NCBI GenBank assembly: GCA_028286165.1
Contig: JAPYMU010000173.1
Coordinates: 1 to 5,579, forward strand
DNA length: 5,579 nucleotides
Direction: 5' to 3'
Origin: Spongiicolonus versatilis
Lineage (GTDB): Bacteria; Pseudomonadota; Gammaproteobacteria; Arenicellales; Spongiicolonaceae
Shown one piece after another: positions 1 through 5,579 of the stretch. The position numbers and the translations under genes were made by a program. Position 1 is the stretch's first letter. Each line of letters starts with the position of its first letter. The notes beneath the pieces were generated by a model. The model did not search any database. It was not told the DNA's origin and worked only from the letters and a program-made list of their open reading frames with translations.

Positions 1-29
1 TGGCGCAGGTTTGACGGCGCGCCCCGCCC

Positions 30-1295
30 TTACCCGCCGCCGCCCAGTTCCCGTTCTATTTCCAGCAGGCGGTTGTATTTGGCCACGCGCTCGGCGCGGC
101 AGGTGGAGCCGGTTTTGATTTGGTCGGCGGCGGTGGCGACGGCGAGGTCGGCGATAGTGGTGTCGGTGGTTTCGCCGGAGCGATGGGAGACGGTGACTTT
201 GTAGCCGCCGTCCTGTGCCATGCGGATAGCGTCCAGGGTCTCGCTTAACGTGCCGATTTGGTTCGGCTTGATGAGCACCGCGTTGGCGGCACCGGTTTCA
301 ATGCCGCGTTTCAGGATGGCGGTGTTGGTGACAAACAAATCATCGCCGGTCAACTGCACGCCGCCGCCAAGTCGGGCGGTCAATTGCCGCCAGCCGCCCC
401 AGTCATCCTCGGCCATGCCGTCCTCAATGGAGGCGATGTGGAAGCGGCGCCGGAAGTCATCGAGAAAATCCACCATCGCCGCCGAGTCAAAACTGCCCTC
501 AGCGCCCAGGTGGTAAACGCCGTCCCGATACAGTTCACTCGCCGCCACATCCAGCGCTAATGTGACCTGCCCGCCACCGCCGGCCGAATAACCGGCGCGC
601 TCCACCGCCTCCAAAACCAAGGCGGCGGCCTCGGCGTTGCCGGCCACATCCGGGGCAAAACCGCCCTCGTCGCCCACGCCGGTGGACAAACCGCGCCCGC
701 GCAGCACCGCGCGCAGGGCGTGAAAACAGCCGGCGCCGCAGCGCAATGCCTCGCTGAAGGAATCAAACCCGGCCGGCATCACCATGAACTCCTGCATGTC
801 CACCGAATTGTCGGCGTGGGCGCCGCCGTTGAGGATGTTGATTTGCGGCACCGGCAATGCAACCTCACCCTCGCCGCGGCCGGCCAGTTGCGCCAGATGG
901 CGGTACAACGAAACGCCCCGGGCCACGGCGGCGGCGCGCGCGCAGGCCAGGGAGGCGGCCAGCACCGCGTTGGCGCCGAGCCGCGATTTGTTCGGCGTCC
1001 CGTCCACCGCGCACAGTTTTTCATCCACCGCGCGGCTGTCGGCGGCGTCCATGCCGCTGAGCGCATCCCGAATCTCGCCGTTCACGTTGGCGACCGCGTG
1101 CCGCACGCCCTTGCCGGCGTAGCGCGCCGGGTCGTTGTCGCGCAACTCGTGCGCTTCGCGGCTGCCGGTGGAGGCGCCGGAGGGCACCGCGGCCACGGCA
1201 TTGGCGCCGCCTTGCAGAAAAACTTCGGCTTGCACCGTCGGGTTGCCGCGCGAGTCGAGAATTTCCAGCGCGGATATATCGCGGATTTTGCTCAT
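30..1295 (-). CDS. eno: Enolase (phosphopyruvate hydratase)
   Basis: Converts 2-phosphoglycerate to phosphoenolpyruvate in glycolysis; cytoplasmic, magnesium-dependent. The 421-residue product aligns from end to end with bacterial enolases from the start MSKIRDISALEILDSRGNPT. Visible landmarks are the mobile-loop motif SGASTGSRE (about residues 39-47), GGAHADN (157-163), the general acid Glu210 in GDEGG, the metal ligands Asp249 (LALD), Glu291 (SIED) and Asp318 (GDDLFVTN), the general base Lys343 (IKPNQIG) and SHRSGET (370-376). The C-terminus ends soon after the RVAKYNRLLEIE motif with a Gly-rich tail, about ten residues shorter than the 432-residue E. coli enzyme. The start at 1295 is preferred over an ATG 12 codons upstream because it matches the family N-terminus and overlaps the kdsA stop as ATGA. 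There is no clear Shine-Dalgarno sequence, so translation probably depends on coupling to kdsA. No terminator is visible in the 29 bases after the TAA stop. Confidence 0.98.
   Translation of the reverse strand: MSKIRDISALEILDSRGNPTVQAEVFLQGGANAVAAVPSGASTGSREAHELRDNDPARYAGKGVRHAVANVNGEIRDALSGMDAADSRAVDEKLCAVDGTPNKSRLGANAVLAASLACARAAAVARGVSLYRHLAQLAGRGEGEVALPVPQINILNGGAHADNSVDMQEFMVMPAGFDSFSEALRCGAGCFHALRAVLRGRGLSTGVGDEGGFAPDVAGNAEAAALVLEAVERAGYSAGGGGQVTLALDVAASELYRDGVYHLGAEGSFDSAAMVDFLDDFRRRFHIASIEDGMAEDDWGGWRQLTARLGGGVQLTGDDLFVTNTAILKRGIETGAANAVLIKPNQIGTLSETLDAIRMAQDGGYKVTVSHRSGETTDTTIADLAVATAADQIKTGSTCRAERVAKYNRLLEIERELGGGG
1292..1295 (-). promoter_or_regulatory. kdsA/eno ATGA translational coupling junction
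   Basis: On the minus strand the eno ATG (1295-1293) and the kdsA TGA (1294-1292) share bases as ATGA. The roughly 20 bases before the eno ATG hold no AGGAGG-like stretch, only a GCGGG. This suggests that ribosomes ending kdsA restart on eno. The overlap is seen directly; the coupling is inferred. Confidence 0.75.
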
Positions 1296-2113
1296 GCAAA
1301 CAACCCGCGCACCGCGGCATGCACCGCGCACACTTCGGCCAGCAGTTTTTCCACTTCACTCAGCGGCCAGGCGCTGGCGCCGTCGCTGGGCGCATTGGCG
1401 GGGTCGGGGTGCGCCTCCACAAACAGGCCGCTGACGCCGCAGGCCACCGCGGCGCGGGCCAGCGGCGCAATGAACTCGCGCTCACCGCCGGAACGGTCGC
1501 CGCCGGCGCCGGGCAGTTGCACCGCATGGCTGGCGTCAAAAATCACCGGGCAGCCGCCGGCGCGCATGGTGACCAGCGCGCGCATGTCCACCACCAAATT
1601 GTGGTAGCCGAAACACGCGCCGCGCTCGCACAGCATGATTTTGCCGGCGCCGCCGGCGGCTGCGGCCTTTTGCGCGACCTGGTTCATCTCCGCCGGCGAC
1701 AGAAACTGGCCTTTTTTAATGTTCACATAACGCCCGCTGGCCGCCGCCGCCGTGATGAGGTCGGTCTGGCGGCACAGGAAGGCCGGCGTTTGCAGTACGT
1801 CCACCACCGCCGCCGCCTCGGCCGCCTCGGCCGGCGAGTGCACATCGGTGAGCAATGCGACGCCGCACTGGCGGCGCACTTCGTCCAGCACGGTCAGGCC
1901 TTCACGAATGCCGGGGCCGCGGAAAGACTTCGCCGAGGTGCGGTTGGCTTTGTCGTAGGAGGATTTGTAAATGAAAGGCAAATTAAATTTGTCCGCGGCA
2001 TCGCGCAGGCGGCCGGCGGTGTCCACGGCGAAATCGGTGGACTCGATAACGCAGGGCCCGGCAATCAGCAGCAGCGGATGCGCCGGGCCAATGGTTGCGC
2101 CGTTAAAATTCAT
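1292..2113 (-). CDS. kdsA: 3-deoxy-D-manno-octulosonate 8-phosphate synthase, metal-dependent type
   Basis: Condenses phosphoenolpyruvate with D-arabinose 5-phosphate to give Kdo-8-phosphate, an early step towards the Kdo of the lipopolysaccharide inner core; cytoplasmic TIM-barrel enzyme of the DAHP/KDO8P synthase family. The 273-residue product has IAGPCVIES (17-25), KSSYDKANRTS (50-60), SFRGPG (63-68), the substrate-loop motif AFLCRQTDL (111-119), NIKKGQFLSP (131-140), FDASHAVQLPG (192-202) and EAHPDPANAPSDG (233-245). Cys21, His196, Glu233 and Asp244 correspond in identity and spacing to the metal ligands known in the Aquifex aeolicus enzyme (Cys11, His185, Glu222, Asp233). The E. coli enzyme has Asn in place of the Cys. 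This is therefore a metal-dependent form. It lies between pyrG and eno with 4-base overlaps at both ends. The start at 2113 is supported by a GGAGG four bases upstream and by the family N-terminus; longer in-frame starts lie inside pyrG. Confidence 0.97.
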   Translation of the reverse strand: MNFNGATIGPAHPLLLIAGPCVIESTDFAVDTAGRLRDAADKFNLPFIYKSSYDKANRTSAKSFRGPGIREGLTVLDEVRRQCGVALLTDVHSPAEAAEAAAVVDVLQTPAFLCRQTDLITAAAASGRYVNIKKGQFLSPAEMNQVAQKAAAAGGAGKIMLCERGACFGYHNLVVDMRALVTMRAGGCPVIFDASHAVQLPGAGGDRSGGEREFIAPLARAAVACGVSGLFVEAHPDPANAPSDGASAWPLSEVEKLLAEVCAVHAAVRGLFA

Positions 2114-2122
2114 GCCGCCTCC
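2110..2122 (-). promoter_or_regulatory. pyrG/kdsA ATGA overlap with kdsA ribosome binding site
   Basis: The pyrG stop TGA (2112-2110) overlaps the kdsA start ATG (2113-2111) as ATGA. A GGAGG at 2122-2118 lies within the last pyrG codons, four bases before the ATG, so kdsA has its own ribosome binding site as well as probable coupling to pyrG. This fixes the kdsA start. Confidence 0.8.
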
Positions 2123-3792
2123 ACAGCAAAGCCCCGGCGGTGCGCCCGCGCGGCGCGGATGTAACTGCTGAACAGCGCGTGGCCGTCGCGCGGCGTTGAG
2201 GTGAACTCCGGGTGAAACTGGCAGCCGATGAACCACGGATGCCCCGGCAACTCAACGATCTCGGCCAGGCCGTCGTCGGACCAGCCGGAGAACACCATGC
2301 CGCCGTCCTGCAACCGCTCCAAATAGTTGTTGTTGAACTCGTAGCGGTGGCGGTGGCGCTCCACAATCTCCCCGGCGCCGTAAATGTCGGCGGCGAGGGA
2401 GCCGGGCTCAAGCCGGCACGGCTGTCCGCCGAGCCGCATGGTGCCGCCGAGGTCGGCGCCTTTGCCGCGCTTTTGCACTTTGCCGTCGGCGCCCACCCAT
2501 TCGGTAATCAGCGCAATCACCGGGTGCGCGGCGGCGGCGGTGAACTCGGTACTGTCGGCGCCTGTGAGGCCGGCGGCGTTGCGCGCAAATTCAATGACCG
2601 CGGCTTGCATGCCGAGGCAGATGCCGAGGTACGGAATCCGCCGCGCGCGGGCGAAACCGGCGGCGCAAATCTTGCCTTCCATGCCACGGCCGCCGAAACC
2701 GCCGGGCACCAGTACCGCATCGGCGTCGGCCAGTTCGGCGATGCCGCCGTCATCGCCCAGGGTGATGGTTTCGGAGTCGATGTAGCGGATGTTGATGCGG
2801 GTGCGGGTGCGGATGCCGGCGTGGATCAGCGCCTCGGACAGCGACTTGTAGGACTCGGTGAGGTTCACATATTTGCCGACCATGGCGACGGTGGCCTCGC
2901 CGTCGGGATTGTCGCGCGCCTCGTTGACCGCCCGCCACTCACTCATGTCCGGCGGCGGCGCGTCATCAATGCCGAGGTGCGCCAGGGCGATGCGGTCGAG
3001 GCCCTGTTCACTGTACAGGCCGGGGATGCGGTAGATGTTGCCGGTGTCCAGGGCCGAGATGACGGCCTCCTCCGGGACATTGGTGAACAGCGCGATCTTG
3101 CGCCGCGCCGATGGCGGCAGGCGCTGGCCGGTGCGGCACAAGACAATGTCGGGCTGGATGCCGATGCTGCGCAACTCCTTGACCGAGTGCTGGGTCGGCT
3201 TGGTTTTGATCTCGCCGGCTACCGCCACTTCCGGCACCAGGGTAAGGTGGAGGAACAACGTGCTGGCGGCGCCCATCTCAATGCGCATCTGGCGGATCGC
3301 CTCCAGAAACGGCAGCGACTCGATGTCGCCGACGGTGCCGCCAATCTCCACCAGCACCACATGGGCGTCGTCGCGGCCGGTGACAATGCAGCGTTTAATT
3401 TCGTCGGTGATGTGGGGGATGACCTGAATGGTGGCGCCGAGGTAGTCGCCGCGGCGTTCTTTGCGGATGACGTTTTCGTAGATTTGCCCGGCGGTGAAGT
3501 TGTTGCCGCGGCCCATGGTGACGCGCACGAAGCGCTCGTAGTGGCCCAAGTCCAGGTCGGTCTCGGCGCCGTCTTCGGTGACAAAAACCTCGCCGTGCTG
3601 GAACGGGCTCATGGTGCCGGGGTCCACATTGATATACGGGTCCAGTTTCACCAGATCCACCCGCAACCCGCGCGACTCCAGCAGCGCGCCCAGGGAGGCC
3701 GCGGCGATGCCCTTGCCCAGGGAGGAAACCACGCCGCCGGTGATAAAAATGTATTTCACCGGGGAAGAGGGGCGGGTGGCGCGGCGGGGCAT
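2110..3792 (-). CDS. pyrG: CTP synthase (glutamine-hydrolysing)
   Basis: Makes CTP from UTP using ATP and the amide nitrogen of glutamine, the last step of de novo pyrimidine nucleotide synthesis; cytoplasmic. Residue numbers here count from the GTG at 3759, which gives 549 residues (E. coli 545). The N-terminal synthetase domain (1 to about 268) has KYIFITGGVVSSLGKG with P-loop Lys16, KLDPYINVDPGTMSP (38-52), EDGAETDLDLGHYERF (62-77), EIGGTVGDIES (138-148) and the nucleotide-site motif KTKPTQHSVKEL (185-196). The C-terminal class I glutamine amidotransferase domain (about 290-540) has GKYVNL, VPGGFGGRG, the nucleophile Cys381 in GICLGMQ, and His516 and Glu518 in FHPEF, so the catalytic triad is intact. 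The start is uncertain. The ATG at 3792 is given and adds 11 residues (MPRRATRPSSP) not matching the family core; GTG at 3759 fits homologues better. Neither has a Shine-Dalgarno sequence. First gene of the pyrG-kdsA-eno group. Confidence 0.97.
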   Translation of the reverse strand: MPRRATRPSSPVKYIFITGGVVSSLGKGIAAASLGALLESRGLRVDLVKLDPYINVDPGTMSPFQHGEVFVTEDGAETDLDLGHYERFVRVTMGRGNNFTAGQIYENVIRKERRGDYLGATIQVIPHITDEIKRCIVTGRDDAHVVLVEIGGTVGDIESLPFLEAIRQMRIEMGAASTLFLHLTLVPEVAVAGEIKTKPTQHSVKELRSIGIQPDIVLCRTGQRLPPSARRKIALFTNVPEEAVISALDTGNIYRIPGLYSEQGLDRIALAHLGIDDAPPPDMSEWRAVNEARDNPDGEATVAMVGKYVNLTESYKSLSEALIHAGIRTRTRINIRYIDSETITLGDDGGIAELADADAVLVPGGFGGRGMEGKICAAGFARARRIPYLGICLGMQAAVIEFARNAAGLTGADSTEFTAAAAHPVIALITEWVGADGKVQKRGKGADLGGTMRLGGQPCRLEPGSLAADIYGAGEIVERHRHRYEFNNNYLERLQDGGMVFSGWSDDGLAEIVELPGHPWFIGCQFHPEFTSTPRDGHALFSSYIRAARAHRRGFAVEAA

Positions 3793-3803
3793 GACGGGAT
3801 TGA

Positions 3804-3832
3804 ATGATAGCAGAGGCCGGGCGGCGGGGCAA
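3804..3832 (-). promoter_or_regulatory. Candidate sigma70 promoter for pyrG-kdsA-eno
   Basis: On the minus strand there is TTGCCC (3832-3827; 4 of 6 to the TTGACA consensus), a spacer of exactly 17 bases, and TATCAT (3809-3804; 5 of 6 to TATAAT) preceded by TG plus one base, the extended -10 form. The six to nine bases after the -10 read C, C, C, G (3798-3795), so transcription should begin around 3798-3795. That would leave about 3-6 untranslated bases before the ATG at 3792, or about 36-39 before the GTG at 3759. It sits in the only gap between tilS and pyrG, where a promoter for the downstream genes is expected. The match is by eye, not scored. Confidence 0.5.
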
Positions 3833-3850
3833 CCGCCGGGGATGGTGGTT

Positions 3851-3876
3851 GCTGCCGCCGGGACGGTGACGGCAGC
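3851..3876 (-). other. Inverted repeat just after tilS
   Basis: GCTGCCG (3851-3857) and CGGCAGC (3870-3876) are perfect 7-base arms around a 12-base loop, two bases past the tilS stop. A second, weaker GC-rich pair (GGCGG at 3820-3824, CCGCC at 3833-3837) lies further downstream, over the predicted pyrG -35. Neither is followed by a T-run on the minus strand, so this is not a standard intrinsic terminator. It may stabilise the tilS mRNA end or weaken read-through, or be chance in GC-rich DNA. Confidence 0.25.
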
Positions 3877-3878
3877 GG

Positions 3879-5264
3879 CTAAGGCGGTGACTGCAGGGCC
3901 GCAAGTGTCAACTCCACCCCCGCAGCGGCGCCGCCGGCCGCGCACCAGTGGCAGACAAAAAGCCCGGGGATGGCGGCGAGTCGCTCACCGATGAACACCA
4001 GCGGCAGGCGGCTGCGCTGCCAGGGCGGAATGCCGCGCTCGGCGAGAATTTTCTTCAGTGCGCGGCGGTGCACGGCGCCGGCGATCCGGCAACGCTCACC
4101 GCCGGCGCGTGGACGGACGCTGCACTCGGCGCCGGCGAATGCGCTTTGGGCGATGCCGCGGCCGGTGCTTTGGCGGCGGACAATTTTGTAACCCAGTTCG
4201 GGAAACTCGGCGCCGCCGCCCTCACCCATGGTGACTTTTTTTTCTTCGCACAGGCGGGCATCCGGCTGCAAGTCCACCATCAGCAAATCACGGTAACGCC
4301 GCACCGCCGCCGCTTTGATGTCAAAGCGCATCGCCCGGCTGCGCGTGGGCGCCGCCAGCGACTCGCAAAGCCGGTCCAGCCGCGCCGCACTCAGCGCCGG
4401 CAAACCGTGGGCGCCGAGCCAGGCGCGCAGCGCATTGCGCATGCGCGGCGGCGGCAGCCGGGTGAGCGATGTGACCGTCAGCCACCCGCCGGGCGCCGGG
4501 ATGCCCGGCGGCTGTTCCGCCCGGCAGCGCGCCAGATCGTCACGCGCCAGCGTTGCAAGAAGCGCGTCCACTTCCGCCAGGTGCTTCGCGCTGCGCGCCA
4601 GGGACTGCGCCGCATGGGGCCAGCGCTGGATAATCAGCGGCATCACCCGGTGGCGCAGGTAGTTGCGGTCAAAGCGCAGGTCGCGGTTGGCCGCGTCTTC
4701 GTCCCATTGCAAGCCGTGCGCTTTTGCATGTGCGAGCAAATCCTCGCGGCCAAACCCAAGCAGCGGCCGGCAAACATAACCCGCGCCGAGCCGGCGTGAC
4801 CCGGGAATGGCGCGCAACCCCCGCGCACCGGCGCCGCGCAGGAGATGAAACAGCACGGTTTCAGCCTGGTCATCGCGGTGGTGCGCGGTCAACAGCACAT
4901 CACCGCCGGCCAGTTGCGCGGCCAGCGCCGCATACCGTTCGCGCCGCGCGCAGGATTGCAAACTCTCCCCGGCGCGCGGCTTCACCATCACCTTCAGCAC
5001 CCGGCACTCCACCCCCCACGCGGCGCACTGTGCAACACACCGCCCGGCCAGTGCATCCGCTCCGGCGGCCAGCCCATGATTCACATGCAGCGCCGAAACC
5101 GTCCGCCCCAACTCCTCCCGCACCGCGCACAGCGCGTGCAGCAGGCAAAGCGAATCCACCCCGCCGCTGAACGCAACCCGAACCGCCCGGCACTCGCGCC
5201 AGTGCGGATGGGAACGGAGGACGCTGGTGAGGGCGGCAGGAAGCGCGGGGCGGGAAATCATCAT
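3879..5264 (-). CDS. tilS: tRNA(Ile)-lysidine synthetase
   Basis: Attaches lysine to C34 of the CAU anticodon of tRNA-Ile2, using ATP, to form lysidine; this switches the tRNA from AUG to AUA decoding and from methionine to isoleucine charging. Cytoplasmic. The 461-residue product (E. coli 432) has the N-type PP-loop motif SGGVDS at 33-38, ALHVNHGL (58-65), TAHHRDDQAET (126-136) and the family motif RNYLRHRVMP (200-209). The central helical region follows. The C-terminal TilS domain contains LKKILAERGIPPWQRSRLPL (403-422) and GERLAAIPGLFV (426-437). All landmark motifs are present in one frame. The start is not certain: tandem ATGs at 5264 and 5261 have no good ribosome site; an ATG at 5321 (MRFFKHF...) has a weak GGAA eight bases upstream and would add 19 basic, aromatic residues. 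The gene is separated from pyrG by 86 bases and diverges from the exported-protein gene at 5507. In many Gammaproteobacteria accA precedes tilS; here it does not. Confidence 0.96.
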   Translation of the reverse strand: MMISRPALPAALTSVLRSHPHWRECRAVRVAFSGGVDSLCLLHALCAVREELGRTVSALHVNHGLAAGADALAGRCVAQCAAWGVECRVLKVMVKPRAGESLQSCARRERYAALAAQLAGGDVLLTAHHRDDQAETVLFHLLRGAGARGLRAIPGSRRLGAGYVCRPLLGFGREDLLAHAKAHGLQWDEDAANRDLRFDRNYLRHRVMPLIIQRWPHAAQSLARSAKHLAEVDALLATLARDDLARCRAEQPPGIPAPGGWLTVTSLTRLPPPRMRNALRAWLGAHGLPALSAARLDRLCESLAAPTRSRAMRFDIKAAAVRRYRDLLMVDLQPDARLCEEKKVTMGEGGGAEFPELGYKIVRRQSTGRGIAQSAFAGAECSVRPRAGGERCRIAGAVHRRALKKILAERGIPPWQRSRLPLVFIGERLAAIPGLFVCHWCAAGGAAAGVELTLAALQSPP

Positions 5265-5447
5265 CGGGCGGCTGTATCGGATGCGCCTGAAGAATATACA
5301 GAAGTGCTTGAAAAATCGCATTTCCCCGGTTCCATTTGCACCGGAAGCAAGCCAGGCCGGGGGTGGGGAAAATCCCAAAAATCAAATAGTTATGCCGGTT
5401 TTGTCGGCCGGCGGTGTTGTTTATTGAAAAAAATGTTGGAAAATTGT

Positions 5448-5456
5448 TGTTTTAAT
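5448..5456 (+). promoter_or_regulatory. Candidate extended -10 for the exported-protein gene
   Basis: TGT-TTTAAT has the extended -10 form (TG, one base, then 5 of 6 to TATAAT). A TTGAAA at 5424-5429 is a good -35 match, but the 21-base spacing is too long for a normal pair, so recognition would rest on the extended -10. A start near 5463 would give a leader of roughly 44 bases. TTGGAA (5436-5441) with CATAAA (5460-5465) and an 18-base spacer is a weaker alternative. Confidence 0.35.
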
Positions 5457-5493
5457 GTCCATAAATGGTAATTTCTATTTTCCACATCCAACC

Positions 5494-5500
5494 GAGGAGG
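5494..5500 (+). promoter_or_regulatory. Strong Shine-Dalgarno sequence
   Basis: GAGGAGG followed by AAAACC ends six bases before the ATG at 5507. It is near-perfectly complementary to the 16S rRNA 3' end and is the best ribosome site in the window, fixing the start of the partial gene and suggesting efficient translation. Confidence 0.85.
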
Positions 5501-5506
5501 AAAACC

Positions 5507-5579
5507 ATGAAAAATCATCCGCTGAAGCGCTTAGGCGCCACTTGCTTTGTTGCAATTTTTTCGCTCGCCGCGGCTCCGG
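5507..5579 (+). CDS. Exported protein, N-terminal fragment (signal peptide); family unknown
   Basis: Only the first 24 codons lie in the window; the gene runs off the right edge. The visible residues begin MKNHPLKRLGATC and continue with FVAIFSLAAAP. This is a Sec-type signal peptide pattern: a basic n-region (Lys2, Lys7, Arg8), a hydrophobic stretch from about Leu9 to Ala22, and small residues where cleavage would approach. No lipobox is seen before the window ends; Cys13 is too early and lacks the right context. The product is expected in the periplasm, the outer membrane or outside the cell. The strong ribosome site and AT-rich upstream region suggest a well-expressed or separately regulated gene. 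A periplasmic binding protein or outer membrane protein is possible, but nothing here distinguishes them. Confidence 0.75.
   Translation, partial: MKNHPLKRLGATCFVAIFSLAAAP

Larger units (their letters stand above)
5265..5506. promoter_or_regulatory. Divergent intergenic region with an AT-rich core
   Basis: This 242-base gap separates tilS (minus) from the exported-protein gene (plus) and should hold promoters for both. Its left part has mixed composition. By direct count, 5421-5480 has 12 G or C in 60 bases (20%), in sharp contrast to the GC-rich genes, and includes a run of seven A (5427-5433). Small symmetric elements are TGGG-GAAAAT-CCCA (5364-5377), GCCGG/CCGGC (5394-5398, 5408-5412) and CCAT-AA-ATGG (5459-5468); any could be an operator or chance. 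For tilS, the only -10-like element seen is TATATT on the minus strand (5298-5293), without a recognisable -35. No small ORF or RNA gene is supported here. Confidence 0.6.

Noticed and set aside
720..2164. Plus-strand open frames of 295 and 281 codons opposite eno and kdsA
   Set aside because: These are composition shadows of eno and kdsA. They cross gene boundaries without regard to structure, have no good ribosome sites and read as His/Arg/Gly-rich low-complexity protein.
2212..3807. A 531-codon open frame on the plus strand opposite pyrG
   Set aside because: It is antisense to an intact, strongly conserved pyrG. Long antisense frames are common in GC-rich genes because stop codons are rare in that register. 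The translation is low in complexity (Gly, Ala, Val, Asp rich) and resembles no family I recognise.
3793..3878. Intrinsic terminator between tilS and pyrG
   Set aside because: GC-rich inverted repeats are present but no T-run follows on the minus strand, so the repeat is listed only as an unassigned inverted repeat.
3219..3904. Alternative minus-strand frames inside pyrG (121 and 169 codons)
   Set aside because: They are out of frame with conserved PyrG motifs and consist of Ser/Arg/Pro-rich sequence typical of shifted GC-rich reading.
5394..5412. GCCGG/CCGGC hairpin as a terminator or attenuator in the divergent gap
   Set aside because: The arms are only five bases with a nine-base loop, and GCCGGC-like words are frequent in this DNA. 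Neither flank gives a convincing T-run or leader peptide.
3948..5471. Plus-strand open frames opposite tilS and its upstream region (283, 148 and 208 codons)
   Set aside because: They are antisense to an intact tilS, and one runs into the AT-rich gap and ends there. No domain, signal or ribosome site supports them.
1..5579. CRISPR array, tRNA or rRNA genes, insertion sequences or attachment sites
   Set aside because: Read-through of both strands showed no regularly spaced repeats, no transposase or integrase motifs, no long terminal inverted repeats and no tRNA-like cloverleaf. Nearly all the sequence is accounted for by four housekeeping genes.

Overview
The window holds conserved housekeeping genes from a GC-rich Gram-negative bacterium. 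Four genes lie on the minus strand in the order tilS, pyrG, kdsA, eno, and the first 73 bases of a divergent gene for an exported protein lie on the plus strand at the right edge. The order (tilS-)pyrG-kdsA-eno is characteristic of Proteobacteria, above all Gammaproteobacteria, and kdsA implies an outer membrane with Kdo-containing lipopolysaccharide. A gammaproteobacterium or close relative is therefore the best guess; genus cannot be read from the sequence. All four proteins keep their catalytic residues and none is interrupted.

Layout, right to left in the direction of transcription. tilS (5264 to 3879) makes the tRNA-Ile lysidine synthetase. A gap of 86 bases follows, with GC-rich inverted repeats and a good candidate sigma70 promoter (TTGCCC, 17-base spacer, TGC-TATCAT). 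pyrG (CTP synthase), kdsA (Kdo-8-phosphate synthase) and eno (enolase) then follow, locked together by two ATGA stop/start overlaps. They are almost certainly one translationally coupled transcript. Only 29 bases remain after the eno stop; they show no terminator, so the operon may continue (ftsB is the usual next gene in relatives, but is not visible here).

The products link nucleotide and envelope metabolism. Enolase makes phosphoenolpyruvate, which KdsA condenses with arabinose 5-phosphate. CTP from PyrG is later used to activate Kdo as CMP-Kdo. TilS is functionally separate (decoding of AUA codons).

The right end is different in character. The 242-base divergent intergenic region falls to 20% GC over 5421-5480 and leads into a strong Shine-Dalgarno sequence and a start codon followed by a signal-peptide-like N-terminus.

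No new system, mobile element, CRISPR array or RNA gene was found. The points most worth checking are the metal-dependent (Cys-type) KdsA, the pyrG promoter whose predicted start falls on a CCCG run three bases before an ATG, and the AT-rich leader of the unidentified exported protein.
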